DNA of 62,000 nucleotides, from assembly GCA_015680685.1 (NCBI GenBank), contig MNCI01003573.1, forward strand, positions 741,107-803,106. Reading direction: 5' to 3'. The position numbers and the translations under genes were made by a program. The DNA comes from Gnetum montanum (lineage: Eukaryota > Streptophyta > Gnetopsida > Gnetales > Gnetaceae). Below the pieces are notes generated by a model that saw only the letters and a list, made by a program, of their open reading frames with translations, was not told the origin of the DNA and did not search any database. Shown one piece after another: positions 44,201 through 55,616 of this stretch (position 1 is the stretch's first letter; each line of letters starts with the position of its first letter).

Positions 44201-45692
44201 ATCAGGGAGATTCCTATCTCCCTAGAAGGAGATGAGGAAGAAGCCATGGAAACAAATCTCACTGAGGGTTCAGATGTCCCTAGACATTCTAGTGAAGAGA
44301 GAGAGATGTTTGATGTCTACTTTGAGGGGTCATTACACCTTGGTGACCCACCTGAGTTGACCGACCAAGGGGTTTTCAGTATGTCTTATTTCTTGCTCTA
44401 TGTTTCCTATATATATATATATATTTTGTGATTTTGACTAGTTAGGACAATTTTTGTTTATACAAGACTTAGGTGTTGAAACATCGGAGGATCATAATCA
44501 TCGGATAGAAGTACCAAGATTACAGACAATAGTTGAAATGACAACTCAAGCTAGTCCAGAATCCACAAATGAACCTAAACCATGGCTTGAAATGCCAAAC
44601 AAAGTGAACTTTGTTACAGGCATTGTCAATGATGTGGTAGCTCGTTTACAAGAAGCTAACCCTGAATTAGGTACATGCATGTGATGTGTAACATTGAATG
44701 ACCTGAGTTAGTTCATTGTGTTTATTTGATTTTTCATTGGCTAAGTTGTGTGCTTCTTGTATTGGTAGGTGCTAAGCTTCAATGGGACCCTTCCAAGGCA
44801 ACCCATATTGATGCTCTACCTGAACTCCCTAAAGACATTGGGCAAGTTTCTAGAAATATTTATGATGCAGTTGCGGGTTCTGTGGTTCAAAATGCTAAGT
44901 CTCTCTAGACTTGCAGGTGTTCTATTGAACATTTGTGGTAGAAATTTCAATTGGCAAAAAAGAATGTTGTCAAGCTAACAGAAGAGAGAAATGACTACAA
45001 AGCCTATTATGATTTCAGATCTGCTAGGTTTGTGGGTGATAGTATTTGGCGTACTTTCGAGATCACCTATGCTTGTTATTGGAATGTCCTAAACAGAAAG
45101 GTACAGGTGACTCAGGAGCTAGCTGAACAAAGGGCCCAAATCGATTTGTTGAATCGGAAATGTCAGGATTGGAAATCCTTTGTTGCCAAAGTACGTAAAT
45201 AGTACCAATATAAGAAGTGGCTGAAAGAAGAGTCCATTGAACATCGTTGATTGGAGATGTTTGTTGAGGGATTGGACTTGCATACTCCCTATGATAGGTT
45301 TGTTGAATGTATGGTAGTGGAGGGGTATCTTGAGCGATCCATCACTACTGCCTCTAGGAAAGTTTCGGTAGGTCAATTTCCTCTTGAACTTCCTTCCTGG
45401 ACATCAGTGGACAAGGGTAAAGCTATAGCCAATGTTGATTTAGGTCTCGAATAAGATTGGTAGTGCATGCTAGAAGAAGAGATTCTTCGTCGTATAGAAT
45501 TTGGTCTTAGACCTTCTTCTCTTGTAAGCATTTCAGTCTTGTAACTTTTTGTTGTTTTTGGTTAGTTGTTTAATTCCTTTTTGTGTTTACTGATTAGTTG
45601 TTTTTGTACTTTTGTCATTGTAGGGTCATAGTGGTGATGAGGGTGGCCCCAGTGGAGCAGGACCTGATGATGCTGAAGAGTTTGGGGATTAG
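41213..45692 (+). pseudogene. E5 antisense gene, eight exons
   Basis: Exons: 41213-41346, 42039-42488, 42571-42842, 42932-43978, 44094-44378, 44467-44670, 44769-45523 and 45624-45692. Exon 2 is 450 bp, as in E4, and exon sizes and phases otherwise run parallel. The product (about 1,070 residues) starts MKGKGSQERDKGKKE, has matching blocks such as FQNPLGTVY (E4 FQNPQGTVY), YPLFRARIFPKS and GAKLQWDPSK, an acidic exon 5, and a charged exon 7. Exon 4 lacks a proper acceptor (AA instead of AG). Stops in exons 2, 3, 4 and 7 inactivate it. Exon 1 is the least certain. Confidence 0.75.
41810..42000 (+). repeat. Four palindromic units in intron 1 of the E5 antisense gene
   Basis: Copies such as attagttttaagtcataatt and gtttatcatcatgatgctag recur about every 55 bp. 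They belong to the same unit family as the array after E5 integrase. Confidence 0.55.
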
Positions 45693-46000
45693 CCTTCCTC
45701 CTAGCACTGATTCCTAGTTTAGCTTGTTATTCTTGTTAATCCTATTATTTTTTGTTGTAACTTGTTGTTTTTGACAAGGAATGGGAACATGTAACATGAT
45801 CATGATATAATACAATATGTTTACATTTTTTTTAGCCCTTTTTGCTTTTTTCTTTTAGATTTTTGTAAACATAAGTGTAGATGTAAGAGGAATGATAGTG
45901 ATGTAGACAAAATGTAAAGGGAAATTGTAAGGTGTAAAACATAAAATATCGCTAAGAATGTAAACAAGAAATATGATTTTGATGAAACTAAAATGCACTG
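45693..46000. other. E5 flank after antisense gene
   Basis: About 300 bp of AT-rich sequence with no recognised feature. It separates the stop of the antisense gene from the repeat array that follows. Confidence 0.4.
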
Positions 46001-46002
46001 TG

Positions 46003-46350
46003 TTCTAGTTTAAGGCCATTTCGGGCCATGCGCGTCAGTTTAAAGTCATGACGGACTGTTGTACTTATGTTACGAAAGAGGGGAAATTTTAACTATTTTT
46101 GGGTAGTTTTACGTCATTTTGGACGTGTGGTAGTTTTACGTCATTTCGGATGTGTGGTAGTTTTATGTCATTTCAGACGTATTGTAGTTTTATGTCATTT
46201 CGAACTTGTGGTAGTTTTACATCATTTTGGATGTGTGGTAGTTTTACGTCATTTCGGACGTGTGGTAGTTTTACGTCATTTCGGATGTGTGGTATTTTCA
46301 GGTCATTTTGAACATATTGTAGTTTTACGTCATTTCGTACATGTGGTAGT
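46003..46350 (-). repeat. E5 27-bp array (nine full units) between antisense gene and protease
   Basis: One unit with GGCC arms (46005-46027) and one looser unit are followed from about 46107 by nine 27-bp units and a partial tenth. The core is tagttttacgtcatttcgga, with ACGTC and GACGT as five-base arms around ATTTCG in the best copies. The 9-residue periodic ORFs at 46067-46357 are translations of this array, not genes. It occupies the place that in E4 holds three GGCC-type units. Confidence 0.85.
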
Positions 46351-47628
46351 TCAATAGTTGAGTAGCTTCTTTATTTTTCGAAGCTTGACATTAGGAGTAG
46401 GGCATGTCGGTGTGATCTTATATTCAGTGTCTCCTTCGCTAGTTATGTCAAATGGTAATTTTGACCATGAGACGTTTGAGGGAATGACCCCTATGTAAGC
46501 ATGTTCTGATGTTTCCACATTTTGTAATGTTTTCATGTCTTTTGGGGGATCACAGTTTGGAGGTTGATTATCACTTTGGGTTTTATCTAGTGTATTGTCT
46601 TGTTTAGGCTCATTGGTGGTGTCATCTTGTTTAAGCTTAGGGGTAGTGTCGTCTTGTTTAGATTCATCGAATTTAACCTCTGAGCCTTGGTTTGTGCCTA
46701 CATGTGAAGAGATGTTGGATGTAGCCATGTCACCATGTATAATGATTTCACCACCTTCGTAGGGTAAGTGAATCTCTTGATGGATGGGTGAGGATACCAC
46801 TTTTAATTGGGCTAGCCAAGGTCATCCCAAAATCAAGTTAAATCCTGGCATCTCATCTATGACTACAAACTTGGCTGACATGGGGAACTGGTCCCTCGCT
46901 ATGAAGTCCAAAGAGAGTGTTCCTTTTACTATGACACGTGATCTACTGAATGATTTCAGGAATGTCGTGGATGTTGGTTTTATCTGCTCTATGAGTCCTA
47001 ATTGTTCGATGACGGGGAATGGTACTACATTTGTGGATACCTCGTCATCAACATGCACCCTATGTATTTTAAACTAGTTGACTTGTATGGTTATGAACAT
47101 AGGTGCGGTGGTGAATTCTCCTATTTTTTCATCTATTTTAATGTTATCTACATGGAAGCCTAGTGATGTGGACCTTGATCTTTGATGTGGAGACATTACT
47201 GCATGAATGGATGATTCAGTTGCAGGTAGGTCTTCACTGACAAGGATCGATGTTAACATACGTACTAGGGCTTCGCGGTGTACTTGAGAAGTCATCACTA
47301 GGTCATACAGGTTTAGCAAAGTTTTCTTTTGTTTGAGGGCCTGTGTAACCTGGGTTAGGGTGCTAGCCAAGTCTTTGCTATTTGGTATTTTCTTGTTGGT
47401 CGAGACTTGGTCCATTGAACCCAACAGTTGTATCTCTTGAGGAAGGGTTGTTGCGTGGTCAACTGTAACTGTTGGGTTTAGCTCATCAGGCATTCCTAAT
47501 TTTTTAGCTTGGTTACTTGTGCTTGGCTCATCAGTTTTTGGAGCCATGGGTACAACATTTAATGGAGTGGATTTTATGTGTGCTAACTCATGACCTTGAT
47601 GTTCCCTTTCCAAACATTCCCTGGTCAA
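46351..47628 (-). pseudogene. E5 protease
   Basis: It continues the gag frame. The active-site region reads VHVDDEVSTNVVP where E4 has VDDGAATN, so the essential Gly is lost. EMPGFNLILG is followed by TGA (46822-46824) where E4 has Arg of LGRPWL. TAG at 47074-47076 replaces a Gln. The C-terminal tail has repeated Lys/Asp/Thr-rich words (KQDDTT) and ends KLRKIKKLLNY. Confidence 0.8.
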
Positions 47629-50406
47629 CCTATCTGCGAGGCATTATTGCGAAGAGCAAAGGGGAACTGTTGGGGTTTAAACATCTGGTTGCTTTAGGAC
47701 CCGAATGACAAATGGAATAGGATGGGTTTGCAATGGAACTGATGGTGGTTGAGCATCAGGGTGTTTAGGCACCCGAATTACGAATGGAGTGGGATGGGTT
47801 TGTGGTTGAACTATTGGAGTTTGAACATTAGATAGCTTAGGCACCCTGATGGAAAATGGAGTTGGTCTAGTTTGTAGTTGTAAGTCTACGGTTGCAACAA
47901 TAGGCAGTAACCAGATCACAAAGGGAGCGGGTTGGGTTGGTGGTAGTGCATGTGCGGTTGCCTTGGCAGAAGGCAAACGGATCACAAATGGAGCAAGTTT
48001 GGTTTGTGGGGGTATGTTCATCGTTGCCACCATGGGAGGTACCTAGATGATGAATGGTTTTCAAGGTTTGGAGGATGTATGTGTTGGAAATGAGGTTTGG
48101 GGAGATGGTGTTGATTCTGTAGGAACATGAATCACAAAGGGTTTTCTAGGTATTTCCTGTTCGTTGCCGACTTGTATTGTGTTAATCACATAAGGAGCCT
48201 TCTTGGTGTTAAGGGGATCCTTATACAGGCCCATAGATTGATTTTGTGGTTTTATAGGGTTAACTTTGTTAAAGGTTATTTCACCCCTATCAATCATACG
48301 TTTTATGTCTTATTTTAGGGTGAAATAATAATTGGTTCTGTGTCTGTTTCGTTGATGGTACTCGCAAAATCTATCTAGCCTAAAGCCTCTCGAAACTAGA
48401 GGCTCATTCAGTGTTGCCAAGCTTGGGTTTTTGACCAATTCACAATATCGGTTATGCTTTTGGATTGCCGCGGGAGAAAAATGCTTATGTTTGATGGCCC
48501 CAACCTTTAAGAGTTGATCTAGTAGTTGCAAAGGCTTCATAGGCAATGTTGTATATTGAGCAAGTTCTTTTCTCTCAAATGTACGTGTGTGACCCATGTT
48601 AGCAGTTTGCATGAAGGATGGTTCAAGTGTGGGTGTGGGAACGGTTCTCTCATAGTTAATGGGAATAGTAGGTTGTTTCTCTTTCTATCCCATGTTGTTG
48701 GGTTGAGCCTTCTCCGCTACTGCTACTATTGTTGCTTTAGCCTTGTCTTTGTATTTCTTCGTGTGTTGATTTTTAAAGGCTGAATAAGTAGGGTCATGAC
48801 TATTTTGGGCTGCCTCCTCTATGTTCTTTATTTGTACAAAATCTTGACTCAGAGTGTGAGTGTTTAGATAGTAGAGCTTTGACTTAATGAAGTCGTTCAC
48901 GGCTCCTTTAAGAATCATAAGCAGGTATGTTTTCGGGATTGGCTCGTGAAGTTCATTAAGTGCAACACTCCATCTCTGAATGAAATTTTGCATAGGTTCT
49001 AGTGGTGCTTGCTTTACCTAAGGTTGCTTCAGGCTTCAGGTTGTACTTAAACCTAGTAACAAATTGGTGTGATAGATCCTCCAAAGAGGATATAGAGTTA
49101 TAGGGTAAGGTTATATAGCTTAAAGCAACAGACATTCTAATATGAATGTTACTAAGTGGGCATTGGGATCTCCTTCCCCTTTATATTTTGTCAATTGAGA
49201 CAATGAGACTCCCTTGGGTAAAGTTAAAGGTGGCACTGACGAACTGATCGGATCATCTTGGTAGAAGTCCAATACTTTAAGCTCTTCAGTGTTAGTGGTT
49301 TTGAGGGGCTTTACCTCATCAGTGAGCTCTTGCATCATCTTTTTGGCTTCGGCCCATTCTTAGGCACTCGGTGGAGTAGTAGGTTGGTTAGTTTGAGTGC
49401 TATATAAGTTAGACTACTGTACAGTTGGTGGGAATGATGACTGTTGAGTTGTTGATGGTTGTACTTGAGGGATGTTCATGGATGGAATTGTAGCAGGTGG
49501 TATGCTGTAATGAGCTAGTTGATATTGTTGAATGCCAGATGTGGGCCATTGCCTAGTTACAAGTTGTGAGGAAACACCCTGAACCTGTTGAGTCAAAGTA
49601 GTGAAGGGTGTTCCTTGGATTTGCACTCATGGTATATAGTGAGTAGATGTAGAAGTAGGTATTACAGATGGAATCCCAATTACTTGGGGTGGGAAGGTTA
49701 CTCCTACATTAGTTTGAAAGGAGAGTTGTTGGGGTTGTACTTGTAGGAGAGGGGATAACGTGGTGACTAGAGGAATAACGGAGATAGGTGCATTGAATTG
49801 AGTATTGGTCATGGGGAGAGTGGGAATGAGAGTGGGTGCTTCCTATTGAGAGACATGTTCTTGAGTGCTTTTAAATGCATGAAGGGACATGGTCTCTCCC
49901 ATGAAAGGGTGGAATAATGGGTTTGCTTAAGTATGCGGATTAAGAATATGGTACGAATCCCCATGTTTGGATTGAGTCACGAAATCATCTTCCTCATCTC
50001 CATTTTGAGGCTCTATGGTGGGTTGGCTTGAGATTTGACTCCTTACCATGAGGAGCTGGGAGATGAGTTCATGATGGTACTCGGTGAGGGGGATGACATC
50101 ATATGTGGTGGGAGTGAAGTCATGACCTCCTTTGTGAATTAGCTCATAGTGTCTCTTCGCTTCTAGTTCAATTTGGTCAATGGTCAGGTTAGCCTAGATT
50201 TTAACAAAAATAAAGTTATATTGTTTGGGCATTAGGATGGTGAACGTGGGGTCTCTACCTTGCAATCTTAGTGATCGGTGAGGTGGCCCCTGAGGGTTCA
50301 TCTCGCCAAGGAAAACTATGGGCTTAGTGGCGGTGATGGGATCCGAGACTGTGGTACCGAAGTTAGAGACGGGCAAGGTGATGATGTTGGTGTGTGTGGG
50401 GTCCAT
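47629..50406 (-). pseudogene. E5 gag
   Basis: ATG at 50406 opens MDPTHTN. The N-terminal part (PPHRSLRLQGRDPTFTI) matches E4 gag. A Pro/Gln/Thr-rich middle follows, then the capsid-type domain (LDFYQDDPISSS, YKGEGDPNAHLVTF, LKGAVNDFIKSKLYYL). The zinc-like motif FCEYHQRNRHRTNYY has lost the last Cys. All open segments lie in one frame. C-terminal repeats near 47700-48000 (HPIPFVIRV-like) occur four or more times and look like a short internal protein repeat. Confidence 0.8.
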
Positions 50407-51070
50407 TGTTAATGTTGGGTGATGCAGTGTAGGAGAGAGAATGTAGCATATGAGAGAGCAAATATGTGGTAAGTGTCAATAGTGTGTGAAAAGATTGAGC
50501 ACTGTATGAAAGAGATGAAATAGCATAAAGAGGGAGTGCAATGTGTGAAAAATAGGAACAACGTATAAGTTATGTAAGTAATGTAAAGAAGTGCAGTGTA
50601 CATCATAAAGGGGCACAACGTATGGCCACAATTGCAAGTGAAGCGTGCATTGACTAGGATGGAATTGTGGCGTGTGAAGTCTGGTAGCCTCAAACACAGT
50701 GTGTGAAAGTCAAGGGATAGTGTGTGGCTTGGGAACTAAAATGCCGAATGCAGTTGGATTAAACTGCAGCATCTGGCATGGGGGAACAATGTGTGGACAC
50801 TGAATGTAGCATCTGGGACTGAGGAACAACATCTGGAAGTTAGGGAATGAGTGCTGGACACTGTGAATTAAGCAGGAACGTGTTTAGCAGGTCAGAATGG
50901 CATCTAGACACTGAGGGTAGCCTCTGAGGGGGAAAATTGAGTGTAGGATGTTGTGAATAGTGTCTAAGAAGGGAGAGAAGGATGCTAGATGCTGTGAACA
51001 ACATCTAAAACTAGGACAAGGTGTAGGACGCTATGGGTAGCTGTTGGACGGAAAAACGTAACAGAAATCA
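50407..51070 (-). other. E5 5' leader
   Basis: Untranslated region between primer site and gag ATG, about 660 bp and rich in short imperfect repeats (wording around gtgtg and catctgg, for example at 50760-50830). No upstream ORF is supported. Confidence 0.5.
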
Positions 51071-51089
51071 GGCCCTCCTTCTAGCGCCA
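51071..51089 (-). other. E5 primer-binding site
   Basis: On the minus strand tggcgctagaaggagggcc, identical to the E4 site, follows the LTR end after 11 bases. Confidence 0.8.
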
Positions 51090-51728
51090 ATTTACTATAC
51101 TGTTCGAAATCATTAGTGTGAGGCTGGAATGAAATAGACATCGAGAGGTCTACAGAAGATACAGTAAGAACCCACCTTTGTATGAGGGAAAGCTAGAAAT
51201 AAACAAAGGTAGAGTGCCTTGAATGGTCTGCACACTATTTCAAACAAGGACTTCCCTAGTGTACGTTGTTGCAATGCGCTGGGGTATACGTAAATGGACA
51301 CAAACTAAAACATAAATGAATGTACGAAATGTAGAATGAAAACAAAATGTAAACAAATGTAACATAAATAGTATCAAATGTAAATAGCGTAAACAAAGAA
51401 CAATGGATGGAAAAATTGTAACCATATGTATTGATTGACGATTACAAAAAAGTGCACTGGTCAGAACGCAGTTGTGGATTGATCGCAAAGCGGACATTTA
51501 GCCCCGATGTGAAGTGTGTATAAACATTGGGAGGTTGCAGGTTTCTAGTTGTAGGTGTGCAACATAACCAAAATTTCCTCAAGTGCTCAGTGTACCTAAG
51601 TATGGGTAATGCCCAATGTATCAGATGATGATAATGAGATTTGCCAAACGTATGAATGATCAAAATTGCCAACCCTCTAGATCTTGATTCCCCTCAATTA
51701 AAAACCCTAATTAAGTGGAAAAATGGGG

Positions 51729-51736
51729 TATTTATA
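51729..51736 (-). promoter_or_regulatory. E5 LTR TATA box
   Basis: TATAAATA on the minus strand in the context cctataaataccccat, the same core as in E4. Confidence 0.75.
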
Positions 51737-51989
51737 GGATTTTCAGTTGTGGGATTCAGATCTAGAGGAAGATCTATGGCTACGGGGTGAGAGAAATGTA
51801 GATCGGGTGACAGGTATTTGCATTTTGACCGGATGCACATTTTACAATGTACAACATACAGCATGACCAATTCTTATGTTGGCGTGTGCAATCCATAGCG
51901 TAAGAGCTTGATACACTCAAAGAATATGAAATTTTCAAAGGAATGCCATGTTACAATAGAGAATTTGATCTCTAGCCTCTGGATCTGTC

Positions 51990-52985
51990 TCTTTTGGTTG
52001 GTCATGCTGTGGTCATGCTGTGCAACATGACCGCAACGTGACCAAGTGGAAATGCCACATTTTGAACCAAATTTGAATGTCTGATGCCTTTTTCTTGAAG
52101 TCCAACTATTTCCTTCTTTCCAGGGTGGTCTGGACGCTGAATTTGAGCCCAACGTGATGCTGTTTTGGTCATCTTTTGTTTGGTCACGCTGTGGTCACAT
52201 TGTGCAGCATGACCTCAATGTGATCTTAGCATGACCAGGCTAAAATGACACGTTTGAAGCTCAAATCTTGATTTGTGAAGCCTGAGAGTTAGTACAGTTG
52301 TTTCCTATTCCCTAGGGATTGAGTTCATGTCAAAACTAGACCTGAAACTGCTTGATGTGCCTTGTTTTTGCTTGGTCATGTTGTGGTCACACTGTGCAGC
52401 ATGACCTCAGCGTGACTAACTGAAAGTGCCATGTTTGAGGCCCAAATTTTGATTTTTTGGAGCCTGTGAACATGTACAATTACTTCCTAGCTCCTGAGAG
52501 TTGAATTCATGTCAAAATTCTACCTAGAGGTGCCTGAATTAAGCTGTTCTTGTTTGGTCACGCTGTGGTCACGCTGTGCAGCGTGACCTTAGCATGACTA
52601 ACTAAAAGTGGCTCAAAACATGTGATTTTAAGCTCAAATTTCAAGGTTTCAAAGGTTGGGAGCTGTAGGGACATCGGTGAAGCTTATGGAGGGTCCATGT
52701 GCTCGAACCTGTGCTGTTTGGACTTGATTTTGGGGCTCCAGAAGTTGGTCACGCTGTACGCACACTAGTCTTACGTTGGGCAACATGACCATAGTGTGAC
52801 CAAAGTGTATACAGAAAAAACCATGCATTTTGAGCCTAAAACCCTAGATTCTGGATGCCGAGAGTTGGAGAAATTGCCCGTGGGCCCTGGGGGAACTTTT
52901 CCTATTCAATTATGTGTCATTTCATGCTGTTTTGGAGGCTCTCAAGTTTGGTCATGCTATACTCATGTTGGGCAGCTGCATGACT
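51990..52985 (-). repeat. E5 U3 repeats of about 187 bp with GGTCACGC hairpins
   Basis: The word ggtcacgctgtggtcacgct, or decayed forms, starts near 51999, 52182, 52374, 52556 and 52748, a spacing of 182-192 bp. In the best copy (about 52556-52600) GGTCACGC and GCGTGACC are perfect eight-base arms around tgtgca. Other copies carry TG or CA where CG stood. The truncated 3' LTR keeps corresponding copies. Confidence 0.8.
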
Positions 52986-53036
52986 TAGCTTGAGTCCTAT
53001 CTAAAAGTGCTAGGACAAAATTTTATGGTGTTTTCA

Positions 53037-55543
53037 ATGATTAATGAGTAGATAGGTAGGATCCATGCATGTATAAAACATTGGTAACCATTCATTTCCT
53101 AGCCACTGGGTGTCTTTTGAGGTTGTGGTGGATGGGTAGACAAATCATTAGTCACACATTTGATTATTAAATCTCTAGTGGGTCAAGATGTGAGATGTGT
53201 TATTGTGATGAATGTCTGGCCCATGATTGCACCCTTAATCATGATATGGTATGCATGGATTTTTTGGTCTTCTCACACTTGTAGATTCATTGCTTGGTTT
53301 TGGAATTAGAGTAATGATGGACGGTGGCCCTTGTGTAGGATCATAGGATGGTGGTGGTGAAAAGGGAGGTCATGCACTAGATTGGCATTATGTTGGCTCT
53401 GATGACATGGGGGGTCCATGCATGGTTTGCTTTAGCTTATGATCTTTTCTCTAGAAGGGATGTTTTTTATGTTGCAGTTGAGATCCACTCATATTAGCAT
53501 GTCTATGCACATTCGTAGAACAAGTGGCATTTGTTGATATTGTGGTGCTAAACCTTCCTGTGTCCTTGGTGATGGAATGTGATGAGGTGGAGTAGGAGAA
53601 TATTAAGGGTAGGATGGATGGCAAGAGGCATGAGGTGGTGATCCCTCTAGAGATGTCATGGGTTGATGGTACTTGGGAGAGTGATAGTGACAATTCGAAG
53701 TAGAGGATGTAGAACTAGTTGGAGAAACAGGGTGTTGAACATAATATCCATGTGGTTTTGGATGGTAGGAAGAAAAGGGCTAATTTGATGGTGGCCTCCC
53801 CCACGACTGTGGTTGTTGCCACTATGGTTGATAATAGTGTTGAGGCTAATAGTGATGAGTCCCCCTAGGATGGTATAGTTGGTTGTGGGATTGTCCATAT
53901 TACCATGTGGAAAGGGAATTCTCCGAGGCATGTTCTTTTGTACAAATTTCAAATTTAAGGCATCTACCCAATATTCATGTAGATGCAACAAGATCGAACA
54001 ATGATCCTTTGGATGGTCATATATGTAGATGTCACATTCATTATCTTTTTCTATGGTTGAGTCTAGTAGCCTCACTTTCTTGAGCCATTTTTCTTGTTTG
54101 CCAAAAAGTGTTCCTAGTTATTTCTTAGTTCCATATCCTTTTTTTATTATGATTTCCTAGCTTATTTTGCATGATCTTCTCCTTGAACATCTCAACAAGA
54201 GTTGTAACATTTTCATATTTTAATTTTGACATCCTATTAAACTTTGCTTCAAGTTCATTAATAGACTTTTGTAGCAACAAGTTTTGTTGTGGAATCACCT
54301 AATTGAGAGTGGTTTCTTTCTCCTTACCATATATATGGACCTCCTTTTGTTGAAGAGTTGGGTCCCAGTGATATTTCTTGACATTCTCCCATTTGCATAT
54401 CTCTCCTTTTTCTTTTGCCACATGTTTGATTAGTTCTCGAATCTAAGGGGCTTGTAGCTCGTATAATTGACTTGGGGCATACATCCCAAGGGTCTCTCTT
54501 ATTTCATTACAAAGCCCATCTATGATGTGAAAAAGTTTCCTTTCCTCAGAGAAACCATGTCCTGGGCATCTATTTAGTAGGGAATAATATCTATCTAAGG
54601 CCATGTCCAAGGGTTCATGTTGTCCTTGCTTCCATCCTTGGATCCATCTCCTTAAGTTGAACACCCTCACATAGGTTTGGTATTTCTCATTGAAGATTTC
54701 CAACATTGTGGACCATTGTTGGATTGAGTTTGGTTTTAACAATCTATATCGCACTTTAGCTCTATCAATCAGTACCCTACGAAAGAGCTTAAGCTTTTGC
54801 CATCCACTTTCAATGTTGTAGAAAGCACAAGCATCATGGAAGGCTTGTAAATGATGTTGTAGATTTGAAGCATAGCCTCTTGAAAATTTAGGAATATTAT
54901 TCATGTTAAGCTTGGGTAGCTAACTATCTTTGCAATGTATGCAAGGTCTCTTAACTACCTTTGTGATCTACATTAGGCTCCGAATGGCCAAAAAGGGTTC
55001 ATCTTCATCAGAAAATTTGTGATGAAAATTTCTATTTAGTTGATTATGATTATTTTGTTTATGTTCATGTTTATGACCATGAGTGTTCTTATAGGTTCAA
55101 TTTTTGTTTCTATTCTAACCCTTTAGTGGAGCTTTATCTTCATATCTACATTCATCTTCATCAAAACTAGACATTGAATGGGAAGAGGAAGATGAGGAAT
55201 TGGAGGGATTACCATGGCTTCTATGGTGTTTCCCATAGTCCCTTAATTTATCATTTCTTAGTTTTGAGAAGGTCTTAGGCCTTGAGGTCTCCCCTAGTTT
55301 AGGAATTATGTCATCTCCTCCAAGATTGTCTATCTTAGGTGAATGTAGTCTTTGAGTGTCATTAGGATGATCATGAACATATGAAATACCTACATAAGTT
55401 TGATCACTCCAATTTTCATCATATATCTTGTTATTTCTCCAATGAATGCTTTCACTATCTAGTGCATTATCACTTCCTTGTGAGAGAGACATTTTTGTTG
55501 ATTTATGATGTGTGTGCTCTAACATCTCTGAAGGATATATCAT
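53037..55543 (-). pseudogene. E6 gag
   Basis: Minus-strand segments with shifts between them. The N-terminal part (55543-55115) is Ser-rich. The capsid-like domain (54904-54443) reads LQAFHDACAFYN, KVRYRLLKPNSIQQW, WIQGWKQGQHEPLD and LFHIIDGLCNEIRETLG. The C-terminal part (54075-53650) is Asn/His-rich with a decayed Cys-His motif (ECDIYIYDHPKDHC). It aligns with E3 gag, not with E4 or E5. Below 53450 no frame is recognised. Sequence stops at 53036, where E5 is inserted; pol of E6 is absent from the window. Confidence 0.7.
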
Positions 55544-55596
55544 TAATGTGTTTATAGAAATTATGTATAATATAACTAATCTAGATAACTAGCACC

Positions 55597-55616
55597 ATCC
55601 CCAGCAATAGTGCTAA
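55597..55616 (-). other. E6 primer-binding site
   Basis: On the minus strand ttagcactattgctggggat follows the LTR end CTCATCA. It differs from the Athila-type site TGGCGCCGTTGCCGGGGA mainly by transitions, which fits decay at methylated C. Confidence 0.6.

Larger units (their letters stand above)
34614..53036 (-). mobile_element. E5: second giant Tat/Ogre-like retrotransposon
   Basis: An element of about 18.4 kb on the minus strand, truncated at its 3' LTR. It has the same primer site, polypurine tract, core promoter and gene order as E4, including the eight-exon opposite-strand gene, but the LTR is a different family with long internal repeats. It is AT-richer and more decayed than E4, though gag-protease and pol still stay in one frame each. 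It interrupts E6: the right flank 53037-53041 (atgat) should be one target copy, while the left copy has been lost. Confidence 0.85.
51101..53036 (-). mobile_element. E5 5' LTR (1,936 bp)
   Basis: On the minus strand it begins TGAAAACACC at 53036 and ends CGAACA at 51101. The U3 is about 1.3 kb, largely made of tandem repeats of about 187 bp. The TATA box lies at 51729-51736. The outer 1 kb aligns with the truncated 3' LTR at 34614-35605. Confidence 0.85.

Noticed and set aside
46003-46350. CRISPR-like regular repeats
   Set aside because: Units are directly adjacent without unique spacers, and the setting is a plant retrotransposon.
46067-46357. ORFs of 70-96 codons with a perfect 9-residue period
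   Set aside because: They are translations of the 27-bp DNA array in several frames. The array is noncoding and lies between two element genes.
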